Shown here one piece after another: positions 1-12,789 of a stretch of DNA of 64,000 nt. Source of the DNA: Magicicada septendecula. Its lineage: Eukaryota > Arthropoda > Insecta > Hemiptera > Cicadidae. Each line of letters begins with the position of its first letter. Within the stretch, counting starts at the first letter, position 1. The stretch is from contig CM068367.1 in NCBI GenBank assembly GCA_034769895.1, positions 311,497,486 through 311,561,485 of the forward strand, given 5' to 3'. A model generated the notes under the pieces. The model did no database searches, had not been told where the DNA came from, and was given only the letters and a program-made list of their open reading frames with translations. A program made the translations under genes and the position numbers.

Positions 1-426
1 AGAATGTATGCACAAAATTATTTGATTCTCTGTGAATGTGCGGCAGGTATCATTCGTCATAAGAAAAATTACCTTCGTTAAAACATAAAATGTTGCCGGT
101 AAACTACCCCTTTCCCTTAACCGATCTTCACCAAAAACAATAGGTCTTGAGAACTCTACAATTCAGGGCTGTATGCAAAAAATTATTTGATTCTGTTTGA
201 ATTTGCGGCTGTTATCGTTTGCCATAGAAAAATTCTATAGACAGGTAGACACACAGACAGACACTTATTGAAAAATGACTTTTCTTCATGTTTTGAGGGT
301 AGTACAATTAGAATCAGGACTTATCTCGAACAAGATATTTTTCGCCATCACCATAACTTACTTCCATTTCCTTATGGAACATGGAAGTAAAATGAGTGAG
401 GCCAGAAATAATGCAAATTGTGTGTG

Positions 427-464
<38 letters not shown>

Positions 465-1120
465 TTGCCTGCCTGTTTATTGCAGTAATCATAATAATAA
501 AATGGAAATGTAAACATTAGATAATTGAGATATGCTTGCCTGCCACAAACGATATATTTTCTCTCATACATGATTTAAATTAAAATGAAAAAATATAGAA
601 TTTTGTTAAAGTGAAATGAAGTGAAATGTTTTCATAGAAACTACTTCTTTGTTGTCAATAACGTATTACACATATAACCTTATAAAATTTACTTCCTCCA
701 TCAACTACCATTTTCATTTATAAAAAAATTACCCCCTCCCCCTTCAACTACCCTTTTAATTTATAGATATTTCATCTACCATTCTACAGTGGATTATTAT
801 GACTTTCTTTTCAGGATACTTTATTTATCAAAATTAAGCACTTTACTCTTGTTAAAATGTAAAATGTTGCAGGTAAACTACCCCTTTTCCTTAACCGATC
901 TTCACCAAAATCAACAGATTTTGAGTCCTCTACAATATAGGGCTGTATGCAAAAAATTATTTGATTCTGTTTGAATTTGCGGCTGTTATCGTTTGCCATA
1001 GAAAAAATTCTACACATAGACACACACACACACACACACACTTTTTGAAGAATGACTTTTTTCATGTTTTGATGGTAGTACAATCAGATTTTTTCACCAT
1101 GACCTTGGAATGGAAGTAAA
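1..1120 (+). repeat. Dispersed 0.3-0.4 kb repeat, two plus-oriented copies
   Basis: Two diverged copies (about 60-420 and 840-1115) share the modules GTAAACTACCCCTTTCCC, CCGATCTTCACCAAAA, CAGGGCTGTATGCAAAA, GTTATCGTTTGCCATAG, an ACAC/AGAC-rich stretch and a CATGTTTTGA block. The first ends at an imperfect palindrome around ACTTCCATTTCC/GGAACATGGAAGT. No coding potential is seen. The superfamily is unknown. Confidence 0.75.
365..575 (+). repeat. Repeat module with (TG)n, inverted copy at 4383-4540
   Basis: The segment from GAGTGAGGCCAGAAATAA through a TG run (about 421-463), CTTGCCTGCCTGTTTATTG and CTTGCCTGCCACAAACGATAT recurs in reverse complement at 4383-4540 with a shorter dinucleotide run. 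Confidence 0.75.
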
Positions 1121-1261
1121 AACAAAAATAATCTACAGTGTTCCCTCTGATGAAAATTACCTTCCCTAATAATAAGAAAATTCCTCATTTACCACATTTT
1201 TTTAGTGTTTCAATAACTGAAACTTCACAGATAAATCAATTTTAAAATTATGAGCAAGGAT

Positions 1262-2150
1262 GTTACTTCCATGTTCCATAAGGAAATGGAAGTATGGTCA
1301 TGGCGAAAAAAATAGTGTTCGAGATAATGGCAGATTCTGATTGTACTACCCTCAAAGCATGAAAAAAGTCATTTTTCGAAAAGTGTCTGTCTGTGTGTCT
1401 GTCTGTCTATAGAATTTTTCTATGGCAAACGATAACTGCCGCAAATTCAAACAGAATCAAATAATTTTTTGCATACAGTTCTGAATTGTAGAGGACTCGA
1501 GGCCTATTGATTTTGGTGAAGATCGGTTAAGGGGAAGGGGTAGTTTACCTGCAACCTTTTACGTTTTAACAAGAGTAAAGTGCTTAATTCTGATAAATAA
1601 AGTATCCTTAAAAGAAGGTCATAATAATCCACAGCAGAAAGGTAGATGAAATATCTATAAATGAAAAGGGTAGTTGAAGGGGAAGGGAGTAATTTACTAT
1701 AAATTAAAATAGTAGTTGATGAGGGAGGAGATAATTTTACTTCCATATTCCTTAAGGAATGGAAGTATGGTGATGGCAAAAAAAATCGTGTTCGAGATTA
1801 TTGCAGATTCTCATTCTACTACACTCAAAACATGAAAAAAAGTCGTTTTCCGAAAAGTGTCTGTGTGTGTGTCTGTCTGTGTGTCCGTGTGTCTGTCTGT
1901 AGATTTTTTTTCTATGGCAAACGATAACTGCTGCAAATTCAAACAGAATCAAATAATTTTTTGCATACAGCCCTGATTTGTAGAGTACTCACGACCTATT
2001 GTTTTTGGTGAAGATCGGTTGAGGGAAAGGGGTAGTTTACCTGCAACGTTTTTTTAACAAGGGTATTTTCTATGGCAAACGATAACAGCCGCAAATTCAA
2101 ACAGAATCAAATAATGTTTTGCATACAGCCCTGACTTGTAGAGTACACAA
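1262..2150 (-). repeat. Same repeat family, minus-oriented copies (left fold-back arm)
   Basis: Two minus-strand copies lie at 1262-1735 and 1738-2150. The segment 1738-2140 is almost base-for-base the reverse complement of about 3150-3563, including the variable ACAC/GACAGAC microsatellite. Confidence 0.8.
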
Positions 2151-2151
2151 G

Positions 2152-2229
2152 ACGTATTTATAATTTTTATTCTACAGAATTTTTTAGGGTAGGCATTGCC
2201 TCAATTGCCTCCATGTAACTTCGCCACTG
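2152..2229 (+). mobile_element. 3' end fragment of the hAT-type MITE seen at 43342-44176
   Basis: The stretch from TATAATTTTTATTCTACAG to TAACTTCGCCACTG matches the right end of the complete element at 43342-44176 with about one difference. The left part is absent. Confidence 0.75.
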
Positions 2230-2231
2230 AT

Positions 2232-2560
2232 ATATATGTGTACAACGTTATCGGCAACAAAGAAGTAGTTTTTGTTAAAATTCCTTCCCGGGATATTTGG
2301 CCGTAGTCCAATGTTTTCTACAAAACCAGACATTTCGGCAATGCCATCGACTTCCATCATCAGTGAAAATCGAGTGCGATAACGTGAGGTGGTATACGTT
2401 AGTGACCACAGTACTGTGGTTAAGGCTGAAGCAGTAAGTAGAAAGAAGTAGTTTCTATGGTAATATTTCATTTCGAAAATGATTTTAAATATAAATCTTA
2501 GAATATGGAAGTCATGTATAGTTCTCCATACCGATATTTTTTAACAATTACCATTGTTTC
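2232..2560 (-). repeat. Penelope pseudo-LTR-like module, copy 1 of 2
   Basis: About 330 bp is nearly identical to 5008-5310. The minus strand contains CTGATGA followed at suitable spacing by GAAATGTC, a hammerhead-like arrangement, but stem II is short and stem I poor. A 95-residue frame across it is read in both copies, but it follows non-coding features and I do not call a protein. Confidence 0.5.
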
Positions 2561-2585
2561 AAAAAGTTTAAATAAATTTTCAAGT

Positions 2586-3410
2586 ACTTTACTCTTGTTA
2601 AAACGTAAAAGGTTGCAGGTAAACTACCCCTTCCCCTTAACCGATCTTCACCAAAATTGAAAGTCCTTGAGACCTCTACAATTCAGGGATGTATGCAAAA
2701 AATTATTTGATTCTGTTTGAATTTGCGGCTGTTATCGTTTGCCATAGAAAATACGCTTGATAAAAAAACGTTGCAGGTAAACTACCCCTTCCCCTTAACC
2801 GATCTTCACCAAAAACAATAGATCTTGAGTACTCTACAAATCAGGGCTGTATACAAAACATTATTTGATTCTGTTTGAATTCGCGGCTGTTATCGTTTGC
2901 CATAGAAAATACCCTTGTTAAAAAAACGTTGCAGGTAAACTACCCCTTTCCCTCAACCGATCTTCACCAAAAACAATAGGTCTTGAGAACTCTACAATTT
3001 AGTGCTGTATGCAAATAATCGTTTGATTCTGTTTGAATTTGCGGCTGTTATCGTTTGCCATAGGAAATACCCTTTTTAAAACATAAAACGTTACAGGTAA
3101 ACTACCCCTTTCCCTTAACCGATCTTCACCAAAAACAATAGGTCTTGAAAACTACAATTCAGGGCTGTATACGAAACATTATTTAATTCTGTTTGAATTT
3201 GCGGCTGTTATCGTTTGCCAAAAAAAAAATTTCCCTTGATAAAAAAAACCGTTCCAGGTAAACTACCCCTTTCCCTCAACCGATCTTCACCAAAAATAAT
3301 AGGTCGTGAGTACTCTACAAATCAGGGCTGTATGCAAAAAATTATTTGATTCTGTTTGAATTTTCGGCAGTTATCGTTTGCCATAGAAAAAAAATCTACA
3401 GACAGACACA
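2586..3410 (+). repeat. Tandem array, about five units of ~160 bp
   Basis: The mark CAGGTAAACTACCCCTT recurs near 2615, 2773, 2931, 3093 and 3254, giving spacings of 158-162 bp. Each unit continues through CCGATCTTCACCAAAA and GTTATCGTTTGCCATAG. The last unit runs on into the full-length form of the repeat ending near 3563. Confidence 0.85.
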
Positions 3411-3563
3411 CGGACACACAGACAGACACACACACAGACACTTTTCGGAAAACGACTTTTTTTCATGTTTTGAGTGTAGTAGAATCAGAATCTGCAATAA
3501 TCTCGAACACGATTTTTTTTGCCATCACCATACTTCCATTCCTCAAGGAATATGGAAGTAATA
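3150..3563 (+). repeat. Right fold-back arm, near-identical inverted copy of 1738-2140
   Basis: The sequence from TAGGTCGTGAGTACTCTAC through the ACAC/GACAGAC run to ACTTCCATTCCTCAAGGAAT is the reverse complement of the minus copy with only a few differences. Confidence 0.8.
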
Positions 3564-3645
3564 AAATAATTTTGTTGCCAGGCAATAAAATTAAAATTTT
3601 TTCATTTTAATGTAAATTATGTTTTAGTTAATATCTTTATATATA

Positions 3646-4378
3646 CAGTGGAACTTGGTTATTACGGTCTCGGCTGTTACGTCAACTCGGGTGTAGCGTT
3701 ATTTTGTCATAAGTCCGGTCAAACTGATATCTTTAACATTATAAAAATTCCCGGTTTTAACGTCACTAAATATTGTACTACTCTGTTATAGCGTCAAATA
3801 TTTCTCAGATATTTTACTCTAAAATATAAACGTATATATGTGCGCGCGCGCGCGCTAGCCCATGGCTACAGACATACATTGTATGCAAGCGATAAGCACT
3901 GTAACAGGACTGCCGGCGCCAGCCATTTTACGTGCTCCAACGGATGGCTAGATCGATTTAAGGCCCGACACTCGATTTCCTTTGCAAAAATTTGTGGTGA
4001 GGCAAAATGCGTAGATCTGAACGTTACAGGCGATTGGGTGCGTAACACTTGGCCAGAAATTAGACGATCATATAAAGATGAAGACATCTTTAATGGGCAT
4101 GAAGCCGGAATTTTTTATAAATTAACTCCAGATAAGACTTTCAAATTTAAAAATGAAAAGTGCGTTGGTGGGAAGCTCTCTAAACAAAGAGTTACAGTTT
4201 TTGTTTGTGCGAACATGACGAGAACCGAAAAAAGGAAACTTTTAGTTATCGGGAAAAGTTTGCATCCTAGATGTTTTAAAAACATCAAAAAACTTCCTGT
4301 AAGTTACACTGCCAACATAAAAGCGTGGACGACTTCTAGTATTTTTGAAGATGACTTCTGTACGTGTGTATGTCACTG
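3646..4378 (+). mobile_element. Tigger/pogo (Tc1-mariner superfamily) remnant
   Basis: The left end CAGTGGAACTTGGTTATTAC follows a TA and matches Tigger-type terminal repeats. Inside, 3840-4379 reads about 170 residues of transposase. A CENP-B/Tc5-like helix-turn-helix (SNGWLDRFKARHSISFAKIC) is followed by the start of the DDE domain (DIFNGHEAGIFYKL, KQRVTVFVCANMTRTEKRKL). The first catalytic Asp of the usual NxDExG motif is His here. The reading ends at FEDDF, where an unrelated repeat takes over, so the C-terminal half, the other catalytic acids and the right end are missing. An N-terminal M is not convincing. It is dead. Confidence 0.85.
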
Positions 4379-4382
4379 AACT

Positions 4383-4540
4383 CCTCCATGTATAAAATAA
4401 TATATCGTTCGTGGCAGGTAAGCATATCTCAGTTATGTAATGTTTACGTTTCCATTTTATTATTATGCCTACAGCAATAAAAAGGCAGGTAAGACACACA
4501 CACACACACAATTCACGTTATTTCTGGCCTCACTCATGTT
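4383..4540 (-). repeat. Inverted copy of the 365-575 module
   Basis: Reverse complement of the module near the left edge, with a short CA run. It truncates the Tigger remnant. Confidence 0.7.
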
Positions 4541-5000
4541 TATTTTCTTACATTTGCACGCTTTTTAAATGGAAAGTGCCGAAACCCATACCAACATAAC
4601 GCGTGCAAGCCGAAAAAATGGACATCAATTTGCTTCCTGTGGATCGCTGGGCAATGTAACTGCACGTGTTTACAGAGGAACGATTCATAGACAGACTTTT
4701 CGTCTTTAGGGAATGAACCCTCTGCAAGATGCTGAGGGTCCATGAGTGACTTCGGAGCGCTCCTTCTTTTTCGCGTGTTTGTTCTGTGAAACATACACTG
4801 TAGATTCGCAGCTTTACTCTAAGCAACGCTCAATAGGAAATGTTGAAAATTTTTGTCCACAGTGTACCCTCATTCACACTAAACCTGCTCTGATGTTTTA
4901 ATTACGGACATCATAATATTAAAACTTTGGAAACTTGAGCACTACTTAATGGAGATCAATCATTAACTTTATACAAGCCATTAATTTTATGCATATATTT
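4541..5000. other. Unassigned moderate-GC segment
   Basis: A less AT-rich stretch around 4560-4830 has overlapping minus-strand frames of 84 and 92 residues (FHRTNTRKRRSAPKSLMDPQ in one). I recognise no family. It may be a transposon remnant. Confidence 0.3.
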
Positions 5001-5007
5001 TATATAT

Positions 5008-5310
5008 ATGTGTACAACGTTATCGGCAACAAAGAAGTAGTTTTTGTTAAAATTCCTTCCCGGGATATTTGGCCGTAGTCCAATGTTTTCTACAAAACCA
5101 GACGTTTCGGCAATGCCATTGACTTCCATCATCAGTGAAAATCGAGTGCGATAACGTGAGGTGGTATATGTTAGTGACCACAGTACTGTGGTTAAGGCTG
5201 AAGCAGTAAGTAGAAAGAAGTAGTTTCTATGGTAATATTTCATTTCGAAAATGATTTTAAATATAAATCTTAGAATATGGAAGTCATGTATGGTTCTCCA
5301 TACCGATTTT
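5008..5310 (-). repeat. Penelope pseudo-LTR-like module, copy 2 of 2
   Basis: Almost identical to 2232-2560. Here the minus strand reads CTGATGA, then GAAACGTC, closer to a hammerhead core than copy 1, but the helices are still weak. A related fragment (TACGTTATTGACAACAAAG) follows at about 5330-5400. Confidence 0.5.
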
Positions 5311-5399
5311 TTTATAAGTTTTATATGTGTACTACGTTATTGACAACAAAGAAGTAGTTTCTATGGAAACATTTTATTTCACTTTCACAAAATTCTATA

Positions 5400-8300
5400 T
5401 ATTCTTAGGAATTATCGAACCGAATTCAAGTAAATGATTGGAACTGTATGAGTACCCGCAATACATTTCGATGTTTTTAATATGCGATTGTATCGATATA
5501 CAATGAAGAAGGTATATCGGTGTGGAAAAGAAGAAGTGTACTAATTGTAAATGGCCCTATTTCTTAATGTAAAGCAAAAATATGTGTTGTTTTCATTTGG
5601 TAGTTAGGTAATAATGGTTTTGGGTTTTTAGTTTACTGCTAAAATAAATAAAAGCTGTGGTTGAGAAAACAACATTAAACATGTAATACAATGTATATAA
5701 TAGAGTAACACTTAAAATAAAGAACCTAACGCTTTTAAGTTTACAAATTGGAAAAAACAACAGCAAATACAAAATGAAAAATACAAATATTCATGCTTAA
5801 TGAAAAAAAAATCACTGTATTAAGGAATGACAACATATGGTCTACAAATTGTACATAATGGATGTTTGTTTTTTGTTAGTCACAAAACGAGTACTTGTCA
5901 GAAAACGAATTTTACCAAAAAAACGAGTTCTGCCACAAAAAAGTGACATGTAGGCCTAAAATAATAGGCAAGGGTTTGACCCTTGGACCACTCCCGCCTT
6001 ACTTCTAGTTGGGTTATTGTGGTTTTAGAAAAAAATTGTTTTACATTACACACGTATTGGTTTCCATGTATAATTTAAGTTTTCATGTTAACCTAACATA
6101 ATCAATTTTTGGTGTCACAGCCACGACCAGGTGATAAATTACTACTACAGTCATTTTCCATTAAAAAATGACAAACGAAATCAATTGCAATCACCAGCCA
6201 ACTATTTTGCAACATACAAAATTAAAATTTGTATAATTCTTTCACTACATAAAATTATGTGCGATATTCACTATATTCACTACATATCAAAGCCCAAAAA
6301 TTGCATTATCGAAATAACTGCAGGCACGCATAAAGGCAGTACCAAATGATTTTATATATAATCTGAGAACATGGAAGTCATACCATACCGATTTTTTTAT
6401 GTTGTCATATACACCACAAGAAGTTAATTTAATGAGCTTTAATTTGATTTTCTGTCATTATAGGAATAAAATTCTACACATTTAATATGTATGAAAGTTG
6501 TGAGGCCGTTGTATGCATGGGACCCTGGACAACACCTTGTTTGCCTATATGTTTGTAGGGCAAATGAAAATAAATATCTATAAACACTGGGCATCGCATT
6601 TACCATACAAACACTTAAATAAAACCAGTAACTATGACAAAACGTATGAGAAAATAACAAGTAGCCAATGTATCATGTATCTTGAAATGTATCATGCTTC
6701 GAGAAGTAACCAGAATCTGACTCTGCTGAGCCCATAGTTTACACGCACACTTTGTCAACAGTGCATTTTAAGCCAGCTGTCAGTAAGTCTGACCAGCTTG
6801 GTAATTACTAATAAGAATATACATTTATTAAATCAGTTATAATATTACATGAGTTACGGTTTTAAAATGAAGCACTGAGATTAGTTAGTTTTACATTCGA
6901 AAATTTGTGCCACCATTCAATACAGTTTGTATTAATAAATACAAATTAATGGACTTAATAAGTTATAAATAAAAGTAAAGATGTCTGAAAATTGTTAAAC
7001 CCTAAAGCATTTATAAGCCTTTATACTTCCATTTACATGAGCTTGCCATCATCATTATATACACATAGGTGCTAGGAAATGTAACCAGATACTCCAAAAA
7101 ATTGTCATGTGGTACTGTATTAGAATACAGTACTGTATTAGAAGTACCTATAGAATACTCAGTACTTGTGATATTTGTCAGTGGTGTAAGTATACAGATC
7201 ACATGAGTTATGTAGAAATGAAAGCAATTATCATCACAAAAGTAAGAGAAATCATCACCTGCAACTTCCTTGGTCTGTTCTCAAGAGCAAATGGTAAAAG
7301 GTAGTGATTTGTGACAGCTGACATAGTTTTAAAACTTATGCAGGTTTAGCCTATAAAAAGGTCAACTCCCAAATCAATTATAAATAATAATGATTAACAA
7401 ATATCTAGAAGAATTTGGACCAGTGGAAGAGATCCTTAATAATATATATTGAATATATTCCTGTAGTGATTGAACTGATAAATGAATATTATTGTGAATA
7501 ATGGTTTTACTCCAAAGAAGCTACTTTTTTGATAAAAAAAACTCTTGGATTTTAAGATAAAATTATATTATGTTTATAATAACTTTCTCACTGAAACACA
7601 TCATACATGATGAACCAGTAGCTTAAATAAGCTATCCCACAAAATAACAAGATGACAGAGAGGTAGGTTATCACCAAAACTACACACAGCATTGTTGAAG
7701 ATCATGTTACGGTGATTAAAGAGGAATAACAGAGCATTTAAAATAGATTGACTATATTTTCCAAATTTTAGGTTTGCAGATCATGTAATTTTGTTTAGTG
7801 AAAAGTCAATTGTTTATTAACTTAAACAAGGAGAGCATACAGATTGGTCTAAGAATAAGTATGGGAATGACAAACATAATATGTAGATGTTTTGATTGTT
7901 CATCTTCTTTTTTCACATATTCTATATTTCACATAATATTCTATATTAGTAATATGAAGAGTAAGCTCATTGGATAAAAAATTATGGTACATGTCTGGAA
8001 AAATTAAATAAAGTAAACTAAAGTATTTTTCTAAAGTGATGAACAGTGGAGATACAGTGCAGTGGATATTGTACTCCAAAAATATGAAAAGTATAATAAA
8101 TAATAATTTTTTTTCCAAGGAGAGGGGAAATTCCAGTCCCACAGGAAATGTGACACATACACCACCCTACCTCCTTGGTCCTAACAAGAATCATTGGGTT
8201 ATGGATTTCAAACATGAAAGTATCAAAAGTTTTAATAATGTAATGTAATTTTTGCACATACACAAAATTAATCTAAGTAATGGCATCATATCACACTAAT

Positions 8301-8640
8301 TTCACAAACATCATATAAGTGTACAGACATTTTACCCATACATTCGTATGAAATAAATTATAGCATAATTACTCGTAAAGTAATGCAGGATAATGTTTTA
8401 AGTTCTGAAAGTCCACAAGATATGAATATATGACTTTAGTAGGAATAAGATAACACTCATAAGCAATGGTCTTCTGGCAACGACTCCTAACAAGAATCAT
8501 TGGGTGCTACGTTTTCACAAGCTTCACAACCTTACCTGTTTAGGTTTCACATTCTTGGGTTACTTTACTGTTGAAATGACGTGGCTGGTTTCTGTTGCAC
8601 TTATCTTTTCTTTCTGGGTCCTCCTGTAGTATTATATAAC
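5400..8640. other. AT-rich intergenic DNA, nothing recognised
   Basis: Only short frames are present, none with a recognisable domain. I see no RNA gene or transposon end I can name. Confidence 0.5.
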
Positions 8641-9245
8641 AATTCCTGGTGTTTGAAAAGGTATATTAAAAGTTTCTTCTAAAGTTTCTAATATATCTCT
8701 TGGCCTGGATGAGTTAGAAGAATTTCTCACATCTGGAGTTGCCAGAAGACAGACAGGATGTGAATTCCCCTGTTTCACCACATTTGCAGCTTCCACTACA
8801 ATATTTGTGACAGCTATAGTTGATCTTCCCTTTCCAAATCCATATTACATGTCTAAGAAATCACTTGCATTACATGTCATGACAGCAATTGCAGCTTCAG
8901 TTTGCCAGCTGTACCAAGCATACAAAGGGGCAATGTGACCCCTGTCCCTTGCCCTTACAATGACCAGAATCAACTATGCCTTCTTCCAACAGGCACAAAA
9001 AATATCTGCTCAAAGATATATGTTGTACATATTTAGCAATCTGTGTGGATTAATTTCTGCAGTGACCTTCAGTATTTCTGGTGGCAGTCCATCTATCCCT
9101 GGAGCTTTCTCATTTTTAAGTGTACTCACAGCCTCACAGAGCTCTTCTGTTGCAAACAGAACAATTTCAGCATTTAAGATCTCATTTCTTGTTTCTTCTA
9201 TGACCGGGTTATCCAAGAACAATTTGTCTATGATAGTATTCATTT
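8640..9245 (-). mobile_element. Decayed LINE reverse-transcriptase fragment (R1/Jockey-like)
   Basis: Minus-strand frame 9010-9243 contains EELCEAVSTLKNEKAPGIDG, LPPEILKVTAE and HRLLNMYN, the standard N-terminal RT block of R1/Jockey-type LINEs (KAPGxDGxPxEILK). Further downstream, in other frames, YGFGKGRSTI and ILETLEETF match the next RT blocks (GFRKGRST). Stops and frame changes separate them. No endonuclease or 3' end is visible. Confidence 0.75.
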
Positions 9246-9249
9246 GATC

Positions 9250-12207
9250 TGTGATGAGTACACTTCTCGAAGATAGCCCTTCCTCCTATTCTCTTCACGA
9301 CTACATTGTACTGTAGTCCCAAAACATTCTTGCTGAGTTCATTTTGCAAATTTTTCAACATTTATGCCTAGTGCATCTTAAGCTCTTTTCCTCTTTTTTT
9401 TGTACCACAATTACTTTTGTTGATTCAGCACTTTCTTGCCTATTCTGCTAATAATGGTGCACAATCTAATAATGGTTCTTCCTGAGCTCAGTGATCTTTC
9501 TTTACATTCCACCAGTAGGCTGGCTTTTGTTGTCTTTGGGTCTTTCTGATTGAGAGTTACCTTCTTTGCATGTTCATTGTATAAATTTCATTACTTCATT
9601 GACTGCCATTTCCACTGTATTTTAGCATAATGTTGCATTGAATCCTTATCGAGCTCTTGCTCATTTTCTTAATCTTTTCGCTTTATCAAGTCAATCAGCT
9701 GGTTAGCCAATACATTGCATAAAAGGACTACAGTTGACTTACACATGCAAAGGGTTAAGTACTGTTGGAAACTTCTTTGAAGTATCTCCAGTAATAACAA
9801 TAACAATAGTAATTTATTAATAGCGTTATTACACTGTTGAATGCAACATGAAAAAGAAGAATGTCCTAGAGATTGAAACTATAAGGTAACAACATCAAAA
9901 TATCATAAATTGATAACATATTTAAAGAAGAAATAGTTATCTTAACCAGCAGATGTAAAGTAAAGATAATGCCATTAAAAAATTATCCAAGTTCCCATGA
10001 CCTGTAGAGTACTGAAATTCCACATTTGTAACAAAAATCGACAATATTTTATAAATTGTAACAGATATTTGTAAAAAACATGATTCACACAGAAAGAACC
10101 CCCATTCTCTTTATTGACAGAAGATTAATTCTACCCACAATTGAAAACATTCACATACTAGCCAACTGCATTATCATTTTTCTGTGCATAATCATGACCC
10201 ATTTCTAAAACAGCATCAGGGTCAGTAGTGGTTTTCTAGCATTTTAAAGGGGGGGGGGCTAACAGACACATCTTGTTGTGCCACAGTGTAAGAATTTTTG
10301 TACAGATATGATTACATAAACAGGATTAAATGCTACACTATGTGTTTCTGCAACAAAAATTGGTGGCATGGTGTCCACACTTTAACTACTCACAGTTGTA
10401 TCTTTACAATAGCTGATGAAAACTATATAACTTTTCAGTTACCAGTGCTGTCTTATTCATCTAATAATGCCTGTAAATCAGATCTTTAAGATTATAATTT
10501 CTGTATCAAAAGAATATGTGTCACACACATGTAGTGAACTGTTAACTGCATTAATAAATCTACACATATATACAAGTTTCAATTATTGTATATTGACAGA
10601 TTATACCATTAAATGTTCAGACTGGCAGTGTAACATCTCTGAAATTTTGTATAATTAAACTTGGAGTTTTGGAAATATTAGACCAGAAGTGTTAGAGGTT
10701 ACTGATTGACAGTAATCCAGACAGTAAGTCACACTAGTAATATGCTGATGATTTGGCGTATGTGTGTTCTTCATTCCTTCTGAAGAACAGTTGGCCAGGG
10801 ATGTCAGCAATATTATTTTTCCAAATTCAGCAGTTACATCAACACACTTTTAAAATTTATGTGTCATTCAACTATCTGTTCAAAGTTTTCCTACATAGTC
10901 TTAGCTAAGTTCATAGCATGCATATATTGCAACTTTACACCTGAAGACAATAAAAAATGATGTACCTGTTTCTAAAATATGCATAAATTCCTGACTGAAA
11001 CTAATTACCTTTGGCGTTTTAATACACTTTTTGTACAACACACAATAGTGAAACCCACACAGCAAACAATATAAAATTAATGTAACAAGTAAGTACAGCA
11101 GACTTGCAGTAATAGCCAGTGATTCTTATATGTGCTGGGATGATAGGTTGTTAGGAGGTAGTGAAAATTTTATAGAACCTTTATAAGTCTTTTAAAAGAA
11201 TTATTTTCATCCTATTTTACTTTGTTTGAAAACATGCACTGTTCTGTAATAGACTGATATCTGGCTGGGCAACTTTGTAAGAATGTTCTGCATGGATACA
11301 TGCTCATAAATAGAATTAAAAGTATACCTAATGCTTCTGCAACAAGAATGTGTGGTATACTCATTGAAACTATGCCTAGTATATTATTAGAGTATATTTA
11401 CTCCAGTATATCATTTCCACGCATATATGTTTTTTAGTCTTGTGAAGTATGAAAATGTCATAATAGTACAAACACATATTGCGTGAAAACAAATACTACC
11501 TACACTCATAATCAATAGAATCAGTTTTATTATAAAGTATTAATTCTTCTAGTATTATGATTGTCAGCAAGATTACCTACTACTAGTAGGGTAAGTTTCT
11601 GGCGAATTTCCTTTCAACTGCTATTATTTCAAGACAGGCTGTTGAACTGTTCATTATATTGTTCTTAAATAGACATCTGATCTTTTGAAGCACAGCAATT
11701 ACCTCTCATAGGAAAGATGAATAATAATGACTATTTATGGCCAACATTTACATGTTGTGCAACACAAATAATAGTGCAGTACAAGCGGCTTAGCTGTTTC
11801 TGTTTCATCTGTTGCCGAATTTTAGATACACACAGTGGAATAGCCAAGAATATGGAAGTCACTGCATTGGAATGGATCATGTTGGTGAACAACAGAAGGG
11901 GCCTCTTTTAACGGCCACCGATTGGCTGCCGGGTACCTAATTGCTGTCCGTGTGAACAGCATATACAATCAAATTACTGCCAAGCAGCTGATGCACAAAA
12001 GCAGGGTGAAAGTTTTGGCTCTGATGGTTTGAGCCTTTTGAGATATTTTCATGAGGTCATTAAAGGCAAGGTGCCACACTACCCAAATGCTCATGATTCA
12101 ATCCACTGGGCTCTTATATAATTATAAAATATTCTTTTAAACATGCGAAACTTTGACTTATGCATAAAGCAAGTTGCTTCCTACTAGTCTGTGTTGATCA
12201 CTATGCA
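9250..12207. other. AT-rich intergenic DNA, nothing recognised
   Basis: No supported gene. The region contains a G run at 10249-10258 and only short random frames. Confidence 0.5.
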
Positions 12208-12780
12208 TCACTTCCTCAACCAATGCGGAGTGTCCAGTTGATGTTGCATCATACTATCATCTACCGCAGAGACAGGGGCTATAATGGAACGTTGTGTTGT
12301 CAGAAAAGAGGGACAACATGACTCTGGGACACTGGTGGATGGTTCGTACAGAACAGGCTGAGGACAGTTCCTAGAGGAACGCCTGTAGCGGCTGAGCAAA
12401 CCCAAGAGCCCTGAGGGTTTATATGACCGTATGACATACACAGTGGATGCTAATACTATTGTGTGGGTTAGTTTAAAGAGCAGACCTTCAAGGGCAATGT
12501 TGTTGAAGGATTTGCTCATGGCCAACAGAACAGCGCCTGTGGACTGACGCCTATTGGTGGGATCTACTATCTGGGAAACGACCCTTACTAGCTGACGAAT
12601 AGTTGAGTGTCCCTGTCAAAACCTGATCTGCTCCTTGCAGGTGGTGTAACCAGAGGCAGGATACAGGACAAAAGGAGTTGCTTGTATACATTTGAGATTG
12701 CTGGCAAGAGTGATAACGGGTAACAGTTTTCTGGAAGCATTGGTGGATGGTAGGCTTTTTGGGTTATGAGCAATAATGAT
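12208..12780 (-). mobile_element. Decayed LINE fragment, Jockey-like reverse transcriptase
   Basis: Frame 12588-12773 (minus) reads PENCYPLSLLPAISNVYKQL, matching the PxNYRPISLLPxxSKxxEK block. Frame 12208-12525 reads STGAVLLAMSKSFNNIALEG then LLFKL, matching the catalytic block AVxLDxxKAFDxVxxxGLxxKL, with the catalytic Asp replaced by Ala. A frame break lies between them, near 12530-12590. It is 5' and 3' truncated. Confidence 0.78.
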
Positions 12781-12789
12781 GTTTGCAGT

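Noticed and set aside
2184-2471. 95-residue minus-strand frame, with a near-identical partner at 4956-5243
   Set aside because: The frame is shared only because the DNA is duplicated. The region looks like a terminal repeat with a hammerhead-like string rather than a protein gene.
2586-3410. CRISPR array
   Set aside because: Units are about 160 bp and similar along their whole length, with no spacer/repeat alternation; the genome is eukaryotic.
4540-4826. Two overlapping minus frames of 84 and 92 residues
   Set aside because: No recognisable domain, and they overlap each other. Surrounded by repeats.
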